Positions 15,382 to 25,245 of a stretch of 64,000 nt of DNA are shown in pieces. The notes below the pieces were generated by a model. That model had not been told where the DNA came from. It made no database searches and worked only from the letters and a program-made list of their open reading frames with translations. The position numbers and the translations under genes are program-made. Origin of the DNA: Desulfuromusa sp. (GTDB lineage: Bacteria > Desulfobacterota > Desulfuromonadia > Desulfuromonadales > Geopsychrobacteraceae). Position 1 is the stretch's first letter, and every line of letters begins with the position of its first letter. The stretch spans positions 1 through 64,000 of the forward strand of contig JADGDX010000011.1 in NCBI GenBank assembly GCA_016744675.1, read 5' to 3'.

Positions 15382-16490
15382 TATAAAACCACCAGATCAG
15401 CATAGAGTGCCCCAGAAGCTTTAATCGACTGGAAAATCGCAATCAAATCACGGGGTGTCGCCCCAATTGCATTTAAGGCAGATGCAACCTCGCCGATACT
15501 GACACCTTGCTCCAGCACAACCAGATTTCCGGCTTCTTCAACGATACCAATATCAGTTTCCGGAGTCACAACAGTCTCCCCTTCGGAAAAAGCCCTTGGC
15601 TGCGACACATTGCTCTGTTCGCTGATAATCAAGTTTAAATTACCGTGAGAGACAGCAACGGTAGAAATCCTAACCCCTTCTCCCATAACAATCGTCCCGG
15701 TCTTTTCGTTGACAACAATTCTGGCCACAGTATCGGGGATCACTGTTAAATGTTCGAGTTCAGCAACAAATTCCACGACACGACCCCGATAATCTTCGGG
15801 AATGGCAACCTGCATCTGTCCGGCATCAAGAGGATGGGCCGGATTGCCACCAAAGTGTTGGTTAACGGCTTCACTCATCCGCGACACGGTCGTAAAGTCA
15901 GAATCTTTCAAGCGATAGTTTAATTCAGACTCTTCACCAAAAACAAAAGGAACCTCTCGTTCAACTAACGCTCCATCCGGGACTCTAGCAGAGGTCGGAT
16001 GATTTTTTTGTACTTTGGCTGCCTCACCTCCAAATGCGAGAGAACCAACAACTAACGCCCCCTGAGCAACCGCATAGTGCTTTCCATCTGCAGCCTTTAA
16101 GGGGGTCATCAGCAAGGTTCCACCTGCAAGGTTTGCGGCATCACCAACCGAAGCGACCGAAACATCAATCGTGTTTCCTGCCCGGGAAAAAGGAGGAAGA
16201 TCTGCTGTGACAACAACGGCAGCAACATTAGCTACCTTAACCGTATCAGGATTGACCGTTACACCGAGTCGCTCCATCATGCTCACCAAGGATTGAATGG
16301 TGAACTGCGTACTAGAACTATCTCCGGTCCCGTTAAGACCGACCACCAGACCATAACCAATCAATTGATTGGAGCGCACCCCTTCTAACTTAGCCAGCTC
16401 TTTAATTCGGGAGGCTTCTGCTGTCGAAAGCAGCACAACGCCCCAGAGAATCAGCAGTGCGATGATAGTTTTATAGGTCAAATTTTTCAT
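15381..16490 (-). CDS. flgI: Flagellar P-ring protein
   Basis: A 369-residue periplasmic protein that polymerises in the peptidoglycan layer around the rod. A Sec signal peptide (about residues 1-26, ending STAEAS) precedes the mature start RIKELAKLEGVRSNQLIGYG, the FlgI hallmark; IIALLILWG is the hydrophobic core. The track extends to 16544, but the ATG at 16490 has a CAGGAG sequence seven bases upstream and begins the signal peptide, so it is the start. The 115-bp gap from flgH holds a GAGTGT/ACACTC hairpin of unknown use. Confidence 0.96.
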   Translation of the reverse strand: MKNLTYKTIIALLILWGVVLLSTAEASRIKELAKLEGVRSNQLIGYGLVVGLNGTGDSSSTQFTIQSLVSMMERLGVTVNPDTVKVANVAAVVVTADLPPFSRAGNTIDVSVASVGDAANLAGGTLLMTPLKAADGKHYAVAQGALVVGSLAFGGEAAKVQKNHPTSARVPDGALVEREVPFVFGEESELNYRLKDSDFTTVSRMSEAVNQHFGGNPAHPLDAGQMQVAIPEDYRGRVVEFVAELEHLTVIPDTVARIVVNEKTGTIVMGEGVRISTVAVSHGNLNLIISEQSNVSQPRAFSEGETVVTPETDIGIVEEAGNLVVLEQGVSIGEVASALNAIGATPRDLIAIFQSIKASGALYADLVVL

Positions 16491-16605
16491 ATTGGTACTC
16501 CTGTATTCGCTCTTCGGCACAACCAAATTTACTCGGCTAATCATGAGTGTTCAAAGACAAGACACTCGAACCGCTGACCGACATTTTCATCAGCCATTAT
16601 CATAA

Positions 16606-17298
16606 CTAGAATGGCCAGACTTGGTCTAGCGCCCTTACCAGCCAGCCCTGCTGTTGCTTGTCGCTTATGATTCCTTCACCGATATAAGCTATCCGGGCAT
16701 TGAGAATATTTTTTGAATCAACAAGGTTCCGTGGGGAGACATCTGCAGCGCGCACAATCCCACTGAGCTTAACGATCTGCATCTCATTGTTCACCGTCAC
16801 AGTTTTATTACCTTCAAGTTTCAAATTCCCATTGGGCATAACTTCGACCACTTGTGTCGTTAATGTCGCAACTAGATTCTCCTTACGTGCTGTCTTGCCC
16901 CCGCCTTCAAAATCGTTTGTTGTTGTTGCATTCACGAGAGCGGTTGGGTCAATAGCACTATTGCCAATTTGACTGATATACTTTTCAAGCCCAAAGACAT
17001 TCGTTATCCCGGCGGACATACTACTTGTGCGATCGGTCTCAGTTGTTGCTTCCTTGCTTGCACTTGCATTTTCAACAATCACGACCGTAATAATGTCACC
17101 AACAGTACGTCCCTTCATGTCGACAAACATGCCACCACGACTTTCTGTCCACAAAGAACCCGCGGTCTGTGGTGGTGCAGGTTCAGTAACGATAGGAGCG
17201 ACAGGCTCAACATCATTTAAATCAACGCGTGATGCTGGACCGGCACAAGCCCCCAGCAATAAAATTGTCAACATCAGTAAAAACGTATTTTTCACCAT
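16606..17298 (-). CDS. flgH: Flagellar L-ring lipoprotein
   Basis: A 230-residue lipoprotein forming the outer-membrane ring around the rod. The signal peptide has a lipobox LLGAC with the lipidated Cys at residue 18. The mature region has GSLWTESRGGMFVDMKGRTV and GDIITVVIVENASASKEA, both FlgH landmarks. The C-terminus ends in AYIGEGIISDKQQQGWL with an aromatic tail. The start overlaps the region just after the flgA stop, with a GGAG upstream. It assembles with FlgI, encoded next. Confidence 0.96.
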   Translation of the reverse strand: MVKNTFLLMLTILLLGACAGPASRVDLNDVEPVAPIVTEPAPPQTAGSLWTESRGGMFVDMKGRTVGDIITVVIVENASASKEATTETDRTSSMSAGITNVFGLEKYISQIGNSAIDPTALVNATTTNDFEGGGKTARKENLVATLTTQVVEVMPNGNLKLEGNKTVTVNNEMQIVKLSGIVRAADVSPRNLVDSKNILNARIAYIGEGIISDKQQQGWLVRALDQVWPF

Positions 17299-17299
17299 A

Positions 17300-18022
17300 T
17301 CAAAACTCCACTTTCACCAACCCGGGGGCAACCACCTGGCAAAGAACAACTTTACGAGAATTACTGTTCATCACCTGAATGGCCTCACCGGCTCGCCCAT
17401 CTTGTTTAGCTTCACCAGCTGCTGTCAGCATCAACCCTGAACCACGGGCCTCAATAACCACTCGCTCACCACGTTTGATAACCGGAGGAAATTCAACCTG
17501 CTGCCTTTGCAAAGGCTCGCCTAATCGTACTGAACGCTTGAGCCGTTTTCCAACAACATCATTAACAGAAAAAATTGGGGCCTTTAAACGGCTGACATCC
17601 TGATAACGCAATTCGACATTGCTTTCACCAAGAATCGTTCCGCGCCGTAGTGTTTCTGCAATAACAACGACATCTGCCAAAGCTTCCAAGACAACCCGTA
17701 CCGATTGATTCTTGACAATTTCTCCATCAACGCGCGTCATTAATGTCATCCGTCGACTTCCAATGACACTAGGCTTAGCGGGAATAATCTGGTGAGTAAT
17801 TTGCCCTTCAGGAACCCGATAAGAGTCAGGGAGAGTCATCGATTTGTAACGAAGGTCAATATGTGGCATCTGCATTGAATACTCAGTCAGAAAATCATTT
17901 AAGACCTGCTCCATTTCCTGCCGCTCAATCAGTTGAGAGGCCTGGGCAGAAGAAGCTTCTGTCTCGCCACAAACTATGATCGGAGTTGAAAAAACCAGAA
18001 ATAAACAGAGCAAATATTTCAT
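17300..18022 (-). CDS. flgA: Flagella basal body P-ring assembly chaperone
   Basis: A 240-residue periplasmic chaperone needed for P-ring polymerisation. A signal peptide (MKYLLCLFLVFSTPIIVCG) is followed by an N-terminal region, a SAF-type domain around residues 110-170 (ALADVVVIAETLRRGTILGE) and the conserved C-terminal domain GERVVIEARGSGLMLTAAGEA. TAAAGGATAAAACAATG supports the start. It lies between flgG and flgH, the usual place in this type of cluster. Confidence 0.93.
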   Translation of the reverse strand: MKYLLCLFLVFSTPIIVCGETEASSAQASQLIERQEMEQVLNDFLTEYSMQMPHIDLRYKSMTLPDSYRVPEGQITHQIIPAKPSVIGSRRMTLMTRVDGEIVKNQSVRVVLEALADVVVIAETLRRGTILGESNVELRYQDVSRLKAPIFSVNDVVGKRLKRSVRLGEPLQRQQVEFPPVIKRGERVVIEARGSGLMLTAAGEAKQDGRAGEAIQVMNSNSRKVVLCQVVAPGLVKVEF

Positions 18023-18033
18023 TGTTTTATCCT

Positions 18034-18819
18034 TTAACGAACCAACTGGCTGGTCATCTGTAACATTTCATCGGCTGTTTTGATCGCCTTGGAATTCACT
18101 TCGTAGGCGCGCTGTCCAGCAATCATATTAACCATCTCTTCCATAATATTTACGTTTGATCCTTCCAGAAACCCCTGTGATAACGTTCCAAACCCTTCTT
18201 CTCCGGGAGTTCCCGACGAAGGAGCGCCGGTTGTCGGTGTTTCTGCATAAAGGTTACGCCCCAAACTGCTTAAGCCTGAAGGGTTTCCAAAACGAAACAG
18301 CTCCATCGTCCCCACCTGAGTCGAGGCACTTTCGCCATCGAGAAGAACATCAACCGTTCCACCGCTGCCAATCGTGATCGAGGTCGACCCTTCTGGAATA
18401 ACAATTTCTGGAAGAATCGGATAACCATCGGAAGTCACCAAACGCCCGGTACTGTCCTTCTTCAACGCACCAGAGCGGGTATAAGCCTCACTGCCATCGG
18501 GCAGGTTGACCTGAAAAAAACCTTGCCCTTCAATGGCAACATCAAGCTCATTGTCGGTCTGCTGGAAATCACCTGAGGTGAATACTTTTTGTACCGCAGC
18601 AACGCGAGATCCAAGACCAACCTGAACACCCGTTGGAACCTCTCCACCATCAACTCCAGTTCCTGCGGCACGACTGGTCTGATAAAGAATATCCTGAAAA
18701 TCGGCACGACTTTTTTTAAAGCCGGAACTATTGACGTTGGCCAGATTATTGGCAATCACGTCCATATTGACCTGTTGTGATTGCATTCCAGTTGATGCCG
18801 TCCATAGTGCTCTGATCAT
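18034..18819 (-). CDS. flgG: Flagellar distal rod protein
   Basis: A 261-residue rod protein, secreted by the flagellar export apparatus without a cleaved signal. The N-terminal [25 protein letters not shown] and the C-terminal [24 protein letters not shown] are the coiled heptad segments shared by axial proteins; length and central DFQDILYQ identify FlgG. AAGGAG precedes the ATG. It is co-transcribed with flgF upstream and flgA downstream. Confidence 0.97.
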   Translation of the reverse strand: MIRALWTASTGMQSQQVNMDVIANNLANVNSSGFKKSRADFQDILYQTSRAAGTGVDGGEVPTGVQVGLGSRVAAVQKVFTSGDFQQTDNELDVAIEGQGFFQVNLPDGSEAYTRSGALKKDSTGRLVTSDGYPILPEIVIPEGSTSITIGSGGTVDVLLDGESASTQVGTMELFRFGNPSGLSSLGRNLYAETPTTGAPSSGTPGEEGFGTLSQGFLEGSNVNIMEEMVNMIAGQRAYEVNSKAIKTADEMLQMTSQLVR

Positions 18820-18863
18820 ATCTAACTCCTTCTACACTGGCGTGTCTTACGCCTTTAAATACT

Positions 18864-19592
18864 CTATTGAACCAGGCCAATTTCAGCAGCCTTGCTGCCC
18901 ATATCGCTATATATTTTTAATGCTTTCTGAGTTGATTCAAATGCGCGGAGATTTGAGGTCATCCGCACCATCTCTTTCATCATGTCGATATTGGATGCTT
19001 CAAGATTTTTCTGTACAATCTGTGGATCGGGGTGCTGCTCTGGCTGGATATCACCCGAAGGCCTAAACATTTCACCACCAATTCGTTGCAAAACAGAGGT
19101 GTCGGCAAACTGAAATAATCCAACCTGTCCGACTTTTTCCTGCCCCGCCCATATCGAACCATCAGCTCCGATATCAACATCTGAATGTGGCAAAACAATC
19201 TCTCCCCCACCAGACCCCATCACGGCTAAACCATTAGTGTCAACCAGGGTTCCATTACCATTAAGTTGAAAATCTCCCTTGCGGGCATAACCAAAGCTGC
19301 CATCACTGCGCTGAATTTGGAAAAATCCATCGCCGTTGATTGCCAGATCCAGAGGATCACCGCTGAACTCAATATGTCCGGGAGTAAAATCAATTTCCTG
19401 TTCTGTCAGACGGCTATAATTGACCCCTTTGGTTGCCAAGCCAGACTTCGCTTCTCCAAGCCTAGCTTCAAACGTTACCATCCCCTTTTTATAGCCGGGA
19501 GTTTTTGCCGCAGCCAGGTGTTCACTGATGTTTTCTAACATCTGCATCCGCGAGACTGCTCCTGAAATTGCTCCATATTTACCACTTGACAT
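18864..19592 (-). CDS. flgF: Flagellar proximal rod protein FlgF
   Basis: A 242-residue axial protein of the proximal rod. It has the flagellar rod N-terminal segment (GAISGAVSRMQMLENISEHLA), a central LDLAINGDGFFQIQ block and the C-terminal VRMTSNLRAFESTQKALKIYSD. The N-terminus is less canonical than in FlgG: the usual ANNLAN is SEHLAA. That divergence together with position ahead of flgG suggests FlgF rather than a second FlgG. Confidence 0.9.
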   Translation of the reverse strand: MSSGKYGAISGAVSRMQMLENISEHLAAAKTPGYKKGMVTFEARLGEAKSGLATKGVNYSRLTEQEIDFTPGHIEFSGDPLDLAINGDGFFQIQRSDGSFGYARKGDFQLNGNGTLVDTNGLAVMGSGGGEIVLPHSDVDIGADGSIWAGQEKVGQVGLFQFADTSVLQRIGGEMFRPSGDIQPEQHPDPQIVQKNLEASNIDMMKEMVRMTSNLRAFESTQKALKIYSDMGSKAAEIGLVQ

Positions 19593-19647
19593 CCGGCTTC
19601 TCCAATTCTAACTGATGCCTACTTGTCGACCTGCCAACCATAAATCT

Positions 19648-20016
19648 TTAACTCGGAACCTTCTGTTTCAACCGCACCAACTGCAGAAGTTGCTCAACCT
19701 CAGCCGGAGCCATCTGCAGTGCGGAAGCAATCCCTTTGGCATCTACCCCCTGACCAGCCAAAGATGAAACATAACGATACTTTTCGGAACTGCTGCGAGG
19801 GCTTTCAACTATTTTCTGTTCCTTCTCAACCAAATCAAGACGGCTTGAAAAGCTTGGTTTCTGCTCCTGATGTGCTTCAACTTTCACAAGCCGCTCTTTC
19901 AACTGAGATAACTCACGCCCTAATTTTCTATTATTCGTTAACTGTTTGAAACCAAACAATAATGCTAACAAAGCGACCGCTCCGGTCAGCAGCAATGGCA
20001 GTTGTGCAGCAACCAT
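19648..20016 (-). CDS. Small membrane-anchored protein of unknown function in the flagellar cluster
   Basis: A 122-residue protein with one N-terminal membrane helix (LPLLLTGAVALLALLFGF) and a charged coiled-coil stretch (residues about 30-75). A C-terminal helix-turn-helix-like segment follows (KYRYVSSLAGQGVDAKGIASALQMAPAEVEQLLQLVRL), resembling the tail of DUF2802/DUF6115-type proteins. It starts two bases after the fliA stop codon and is followed by flgF, so it is in the operon. No catalytic motif is visible. A role linking sigma factor or export regulation to the membrane would be speculation. Confidence 0.75.
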   Translation of the reverse strand: MVAAQLPLLLTGAVALLALLFGFKQLTNNRKLGRELSQLKERLVKVEAHQEQKPSFSSRLDLVEKEQKIVESPRSSSEKYRYVSSLAGQGVDAKGIASALQMAPAEVEQLLQLVRLKQKVPS

Positions 20017-20018
20017 TT

Positions 20019-20777
20019 TTAGCTATCCTCGCGTAGAGCATTGATACTGCGCTTCATTTTAACTTTAAGTTTCGCCAATGCCTGACTGTGCAACTGAGAA
20101 ATCCGCCCTTCAGAGAGTTCCAGAACGTCTGAAATTTCTTTTTGTGACAACTCTTCGTAATAAATCAGGGCAACAACCAAACGTTCTTTTTCAGAGAGTT
20201 GGTCGAGGTATCCCGCTAGCTCCCCTGTCAGTTCATTCGCCTCCATCCGCTCCTGAACGCTGGCCTGCTTGCTATCTTCGAGATTATCGATAAAGGTCTT
20301 TCCTGAGTCGTCATCGCTATCGAGACTTTCATTCAAGCTGATCGTCCCCAGTTGACTGACCTGAAGTTGGAGTTCACGAAAATCGTCCAAGCTCATATCG
20401 AGCTCTTCGGCCAGTTCTGGATCTTCGGGAGCGCGTCCAATCCGCTTTGCTAAAGCATCTGCTGCCTTACCCAAACGTGATTGTTTTTCGCGCAAGGTCC
20501 GAGAGAACCAATCCATCCGTCGCACTTCATCAAAAACAGCACCTCTGATTCTACGCTCAGCAAAGGTTTTAAACAGAACACCACGACGCGGATCAAAGCG
20601 GTTGGATGCATCCATCAACCCCATCAAAGCTGCACTGCGAATATCATCACGACTGACAAATGCAGGCACTTGTGTCATCATTCGATCAACCAGAAAGTCA
20701 ACCAGTGACAGATGAGATTCAATCATTTTCTCCCGCTCCGCCGCTCCCGGCGGACCGTAGCCATTGCTGAAAGTCAT
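20019..20777 (-). CDS. fliA: Flagellar sigma factor sigma-28
   Basis: A 252-residue RNA polymerase sigma factor for late flagellar promoters. It has region 2 (RDDIRSAALMGLMDASNRFDP, GVLFKTFAERRIRGAVFDE), region 3 (REKQSRLGKAADALAKRIGR) and region 4 (YYEELSQKEISDVLELSEGRISQLHSQAL). The track begins at TTG 20780, but the ATG at 20777 overlaps the flhG stop (TGATG) and has GGAGG upstream. Its anti-sigma factor gene flgM is not in the window. Confidence 0.97.
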   Translation of the reverse strand: MTFSNGYGPPGAAEREKMIESHLSLVDFLVDRMMTQVPAFVSRDDIRSAALMGLMDASNRFDPRRGVLFKTFAERRIRGAVFDEVRRMDWFSRTLREKQSRLGKAADALAKRIGRAPEDPELAEELDMSLDDFRELQLQVSQLGTISLNESLDSDDDSGKTFIDNLEDSKQASVQERMEANELTGELAGYLDQLSEKERLVVALIYYEELSQKEISDVLELSEGRISQLHSQALAKLKVKMKRSINALREDS

Positions 20778-21676
20778 CAACTCGCCTCCGTACCCACTCC
20801 GAGAAACTGTTTCCAGAAAAACTGCAACGTTCCCTGGGCTTGATTGTCCACTGGTGCTTCAATCAAATTTTCGGCCAAAGCGGTAAAAGATTTTGCCACC
20901 TTATGCTCGGGATAAAGATCAACCATCACTTTCTGCTGACGAACCGACTCATGCATTTTTCTGTCAAAGGGGACACAGCCTAGGTAATCAAGAAAAATAT
21001 CGAGATAACGCCCTGAAACCATGGTCAATTTTTCAAATACATCCAACCCTTCATCGGCGCCACGAACCGAATTCACCGCCAGCAAAAAACGTTTTTGGTG
21101 GTATTGAGTTGAAAGAAGTTTCATCAGAGCGTAGGCATCAGTAATGGCTGTTGGTTCGGGCGTAGTCACCACGAGGATATCCTGAGCAGCCACATTAAAA
21201 TAAGTCACATTGTCAGAGATACCCGCCTCGGTATCGATCAGTACAACGTCAAAGTGCTCATCAAGAGCATCGAGGGAGTCGATCAGGCGCATTTTTAACT
21301 GCCCATCAAGCCGAGTGTATTGCTGAACACCAGAACCTGCAGGGAGAATTTTCAAGCCATGCGGCCCCTCAACCATGACCTCTTCCAATGTTCGTTCGCC
21401 GTTGAAAAAATGGTTAAGGTTATACTCAGGAGAAAGACCAAGGACGACATCGATATTAGCCAGCCCCAGATCAGCGTCGATCACCAAAACTTTCTTCCCC
21501 TGTTTCGCCAAAGTCACAGCAACATTAGAAACAACAGCTGTTTTGCCGACACCACCTTTACCGCTGGTGATCGACAAAACTCTCGTTGATGGCATCTGTA
21601 ATCCGGACACAGCTTCATTGCGTTGATTTTGCATGTTGCGTAATGTTCCTGCCTGATCTGTCCCAGCACTCATCAT
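20777..21676 (-). CDS. flhG: MinD-like ATPase FlhG/FleN, flagellar number regulator
   Basis: A 299-residue ParA/MinD-family ATPase that limits flagellar number and works with FlhF at the pole. Residues 7-13 (DQAGTLR) are the N-terminal activator motif that stimulates the FlhF GTPase. The deviant Walker A SGKGGVGKT is at residues 38-46, followed by DADLGLANIDVVLGL and IDTEAGIS. A C-terminal amphipathic helix probably binds membrane. It overlaps flhF by four bases and fliA by three. Confidence 0.95.
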   Translation of the reverse strand: MMSAGTDQAGTLRNMQNQRNEAVSGLQMPSTRVLSITSGKGGVGKTAVVSNVAVTLAKQGKKVLVIDADLGLANIDVVLGLSPEYNLNHFFNGERTLEEVMVEGPHGLKILPAGSGVQQYTRLDGQLKMRLIDSLDALDEHFDVVLIDTEAGISDNVTYFNVAAQDILVVTTPEPTAITDAYALMKLLSTQYHQKRFLLAVNSVRGADEGLDVFEKLTMVSGRYLDIFLDYLGCVPFDRKMHESVRQQKVMVDLYPEHKVAKSFTALAENLIEAPVDNQAQGTLQFFWKQFLGVGTEAS

Positions 21677-23055
21677 ACCGCCACCTTCCGCATCTCTTCA
21701 GTTTTACCCATCACCAGTTCAGAGACCATGCGTGGTTCTGCTCTAAGTAAATCTTCTGGAACCTGTTGACCATTAGTCAAATAAGCTAAGGGCAAATTGC
21801 ATTGAATCGGAATGTTGATCAACGTGCCACAGCGGTCGGTCTCATCTAATTTGGTAAAGATCAACCGAGAGAGAGGAAGAGAACTGAAAGCTTCCAGAGT
21901 TTTCTGCTGCAAACGTTCTTCCGTTGGTGCTGCAAGGACCAAACAATTTTCAACCTTTGACTCTTTGCCGAGAAATTGGTTCAATTCCTCAATTTGGTCT
22001 TCATCACGTGGGCTGCGACCAGCGGTATCAATCAAGATAAGATCTTTATCCTGATGACGACGGAAAGCTTCCTGGAGCTGTTCTGGAGACAGAACAACTT
22101 CAACGGGAAGACCCATAATTTCTCCGTAAACTTTCAATTGCTCAACAGCGGCAATCCGATAAGTATCAATGGTCACCAAGGCGACGCGAGCACCACTTTG
22201 GGTCATTGCTTCTGCAGCCAACTTAGCGATGGTTGTTGTTTTTCCAACGCCGGTTGTTCCGACCAGAGAAATCCGTTTTTGTGGTTCACCTGGTGACCAG
22301 AGAGGACCGCTTGTCTGAACTAAACTGGCAATTGTCCCGGTCAGAAAATCCCGACACTGATCGGGCTCTTGACGCTGGCGCTCATTCATTTGCGGTGCAG
22401 CAAAACGGGCAATCGTAGCTGCCGCTTCATGATCGATACCACGCTCAACCATCAGATCAAGGAGATCCTTAAGAGAATGTGGCGAAGAGGGTTTCACTTG
22501 AGATAATGAAGCGACCTGTTGCCCTCTGGTTTCCTGAACAGGTTGTGGTTGTGGCTGTACGAAACTGGCTGTCGTTTCCACTCGAGAATCCAGTTGAGCT
22601 TGTGTTAATTGTTGCATTAATTCCTTCAGTTGATTGATTTCAGCCTGCAACTGATTCACATTTTGAGCTTCAAGTTGTGATCGCAACTGACGAACTTCGT
22701 CTTCAAGAGGATTGCTTTTCACTTCAACTCTCTGATTGATTTTTTTCTTCGTGGCTTCCTGCGACAAAGAAACTTGCTCATCTTCCAGAGTCTCGACACG
22801 GCGACCGTATGCAACAGGAATCTTTCCAACGGTCGCTGGCCTTGATTCTGTATTCGGCACAGCCTTACGGAAACCATTTTTCATCGCCGGTGATTCAATC
22901 GCAGCGGTCACTTCAATGATCTGCTTCCCAAGGACACCTAATCCTTTTGTCCCCAATGTTCGGGTCGAAAGAATTAAAGCCTCAGAACCGAGGGTTTGCT
23001 TCACCTGCTGAAGAGCAGCCGCCATATTTTCCGCTTCAAATTTTCTAACTAACAT
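21673..23055 (-). CDS. flhF: Signal-recognition-particle-type GTPase FlhF
   Basis: A 460-residue GTPase that places the flagellum, typically at the pole. It has a B domain (residues 1-120), a Gln-rich coiled-coil linker (about 105-190) and an SRP-like NG domain with P-loop GTTGVGKTTTIAKLAA near 265, DTAGRSPRD and TKLDETDRCG. The adjacency to flhG suggests controlled polar flagellation. Its start overlaps the end of flhA by 11 bp, so the two are translationally coupled. Confidence 0.95.
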   Translation of the reverse strand: MLVRKFEAENMAAALQQVKQTLGSEALILSTRTLGTKGLGVLGKQIIEVTAAIESPAMKNGFRKAVPNTESRPATVGKIPVAYGRRVETLEDEQVSLSQEATKKKINQRVEVKSNPLEDEVRQLRSQLEAQNVNQLQAEINQLKELMQQLTQAQLDSRVETTASFVQPQPQPVQETRGQQVASLSQVKPSSPHSLKDLLDLMVERGIDHEAAATIARFAAPQMNERQRQEPDQCRDFLTGTIASLVQTSGPLWSPGEPQKRISLVGTTGVGKTTTIAKLAAEAMTQSGARVALVTIDTYRIAAVEQLKVYGEIMGLPVEVVLSPEQLQEAFRRHQDKDLILIDTAGRSPRDEDQIEELNQFLGKESKVENCLVLAAPTEERLQQKTLEAFSSLPLSRLIFTKLDETDRCGTLINIPIQCNLPLAYLTNGQQVPEDLLRAEPRMVSELVMGKTEEMRKVAV

Positions 23056-25135
23056 CGACAGTCACCGTTCCTATCGATCGCACTTTCAAATGAGGCGCGA
23101 TCTCGTTGTGAGAGATAATTGCCAGACTGGGGAGATAGCGTTCGGTCAACCTTTTGACATGGAGTCGGATTGTTGGCGTACACAGGAGAACCGGAGTTGC
23201 GCCAACAGCATTCTGCAATGTCTTGCTCAAACTGTTAATCAAGGCTTGGGCAAAACCAGGCTCAAGAGCAAGGTAAGCCCCTTGATCTGTGGTGTGCAGC
23301 GCTTCCTGAATTTTGGTTTCAACGTTCCGATCAAAGGTCATCACTTCTAATACCTGCCCATCTTCGCTATAACTGTTACTGATTGAACGAGCCAGAATGG
23401 CACGAACATGTTCTGTTAATTGATCAGGATCTTGCACAACTGGTGCCCAATCTGCCAAAGTTTCTAAAATAGTTCTAAGATCGCGAATTGAAACACCCTC
23501 TCGCAATAAATTTTGCAAGACACGCATGACCACACCAAGGCTTAAAAGTGAAGGGACCAGCTCTTCGACAAGCTTCGGATATTCGTTGCTCAAATTATCC
23601 AGAAGGTTTTGCGTTTCCTGGCGTCCAAGTAATTCGTGACCATGGGTTTTAATCAACTCACTTAGGTGGGTTGCAACGACGGTGGTATTATCGACAACGG
23701 TATAGCCAGAAATTTGAGCCCGTTCTTTCTTATCTTCAGAGATCCAGACAGCTGGTAGCTGAAATGCTGGCTCAACGGTCTCAACACCCTTAATGACTTC
23801 TGTCGCTGTTCCGGGATTCATCGCCAAGAAATGGCCAGGAAGGAGCTCACCCCCACCAATTTTTACCCCTTTGAGGACAATCGCATATTCGTTCGGCTTG
23901 AGCTGTAGATTATCCTTAATATGAACCGGTGGGACAATGAACCCCATGTCGAGGGTAAACTGCCGCCTAATGGACTTAATCCGAGGTAGCAATTCCCCGT
24001 TTTGAGCGGTATCAACAAGAGGAATCAAACCGTAGCCAACTTCCATCTCAAGAAGATCGACAGAGAGCATCTGCTCGTAGTTGTCTTCTTCAATCAATTT
24101 CGGTTCGGGGCCACTGTCAAGTTCACCCTGCTCGCTGACCTTATCTTGTGTTTTCTGAACCTTCCAAGCGATTCCGCCAACGATCATGGCAAGAAAAAGG
24201 AAAGGTAATTGGGGTAATCCAGGAATCAGAGCAAAGCCGACTAAAATTGCTGAGACAACCCAGAGAGCACGTGGATGAATTGTGAACTGACGCTTCATTT
24301 CGGTTCCGAAATCAGCATCGCTCGCCGTTCTGGTAACCATAATACCGGCGCCTGTTGAAATAATCAGAGCAGGAATCTGGCCAACCAAACCATCACCAAC
24401 GGTTAAGATCGTATAGTTTGCCGCAGCATCAGCCATCGGCATCCCTTTTTGCACCACCCCAATCACAAAGCCAGCGCCAATATTGATCAGCGTAATGATA
24501 ATTCCCGCAATCGCATCCCCTTTGACAAATTTACTGGCACCATCCATCGCGCCATAAAAGTCAGATTCAGACGCAATTTCCTTTCGCCGCGTCCGCGCAT
24601 CTTCATCGCTGATTAATCCTGCATTTAAATCAGCATCAATCGCCATCTGCTTGCCCGGCATCGCATCGAGGGTAAAACGAGCAGCCACTTCAGCAACACG
24701 CCCGGCACCTTTGGTAATAACCATAAAATTGATCAGAACCAGAATCGTGAAAATAACAACTCCAACCACATAGTTTCCACCGACAACAAACTGTCCAAAA
24801 GATTGGATAACACTTCCAGCCGCCGATGGCCCTTCATCACCATGGAGAAGGATCAGGCGCGTAGAGGCGACGTTAAGAGAAAGGCGAAACAAGGTTGTGA
24901 TCAGCAACACACTGGGGAAAATAGCAAAATCAAGCGCTCGTGAGGTGTAGAGAGTAATAATCAGTATTAAGAGACCGATTGTAATGTTCAATGATAGAAA
25001 AACATCAAGAAGCATCGGAGGAATCGGTAAGATCATCAACATCAGAATAAGAACTAATCCGAAAGCGACTAACAAATCGCTCCGAAGTAATATTTCTCTC
25101 CACCGATTATTGATGATTCCATCTATTGCTGCCAT
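23045..25135 (-). CDS. flhA: Flagellar export gate protein FlhA
   Basis: A 696-residue inner-membrane protein with eight N-terminal helices (residues about 20-310), including the FHIPEP signature region (GRVAEVAARFTLDAMPGKQM). The large cytosolic domain (about 340-696) forms the nonameric docking ring for substrate-chaperone complexes. FSDA-like acid residues lie in DADLNAGLISDEDARTRRKE. The ATG has GGATGGAG upstream. A 110-bp gap separates it from flhB and contains an imperfect CAGGGT/ACCCTG hairpin. Confidence 0.97.
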   Translation of the reverse strand: MAAIDGIINNRWREILLRSDLLVAFGLVLILMLMILPIPPMLLDVFLSLNITIGLLILIITLYTSRALDFAIFPSVLLITTLFRLSLNVASTRLILLHGDEGPSAAGSVIQSFGQFVVGGNYVVGVVIFTILVLINFMVITKGAGRVAEVAARFTLDAMPGKQMAIDADLNAGLISDEDARTRRKEIASESDFYGAMDGASKFVKGDAIAGIIITLINIGAGFVIGVVQKGMPMADAAANYTILTVGDGLVGQIPALIISTGAGIMVTRTASDADFGTEMKRQFTIHPRALWVVSAILVGFALIPGLPQLPFLFLAMIVGGIAWKVQKTQDKVSEQGELDSGPEPKLIEEDNYEQMLSVDLLEMEVGYGLIPLVDTAQNGELLPRIKSIRRQFTLDMGFIVPPVHIKDNLQLKPNEYAIVLKGVKIGGGELLPGHFLAMNPGTATEVIKGVETVEPAFQLPAVWISEDKKERAQISGYTVVDNTTVVATHLSELIKTHGHELLGRQETQNLLDNLSNEYPKLVEELVPSLLSLGVVMRVLQNLLREGVSIRDLRTILETLADWAPVVQDPDQLTEHVRAILARSISNSYSEDGQVLEVMTFDRNVETKIQEALHTTDQGAYLALEPGFAQALINSLSKTLQNAVGATPVLLCTPTIRLHVKRLTERYLPSLAIISHNEIAPHLKVRSIGTVTVDVS

Positions 25136-25245
25136 ATTTTCTCCATCCTAGACTGAATTCTGACAGGGTCATGTCAAGCTTTTGGCTTATTAGAACCCTG
25201 GAAAATCTTTACGAGCAGTAAGTTAAATACTGTTATTTCAGACGG

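Noticed and set aside
25136-25245. Promoter or terminator between flhB and flhA
   Set aside because: A CAGGGT/ACCCTG hairpin and a TTGACA box are visible, but there is no T-tract and no convincing -10, so neither was listed as a feature.
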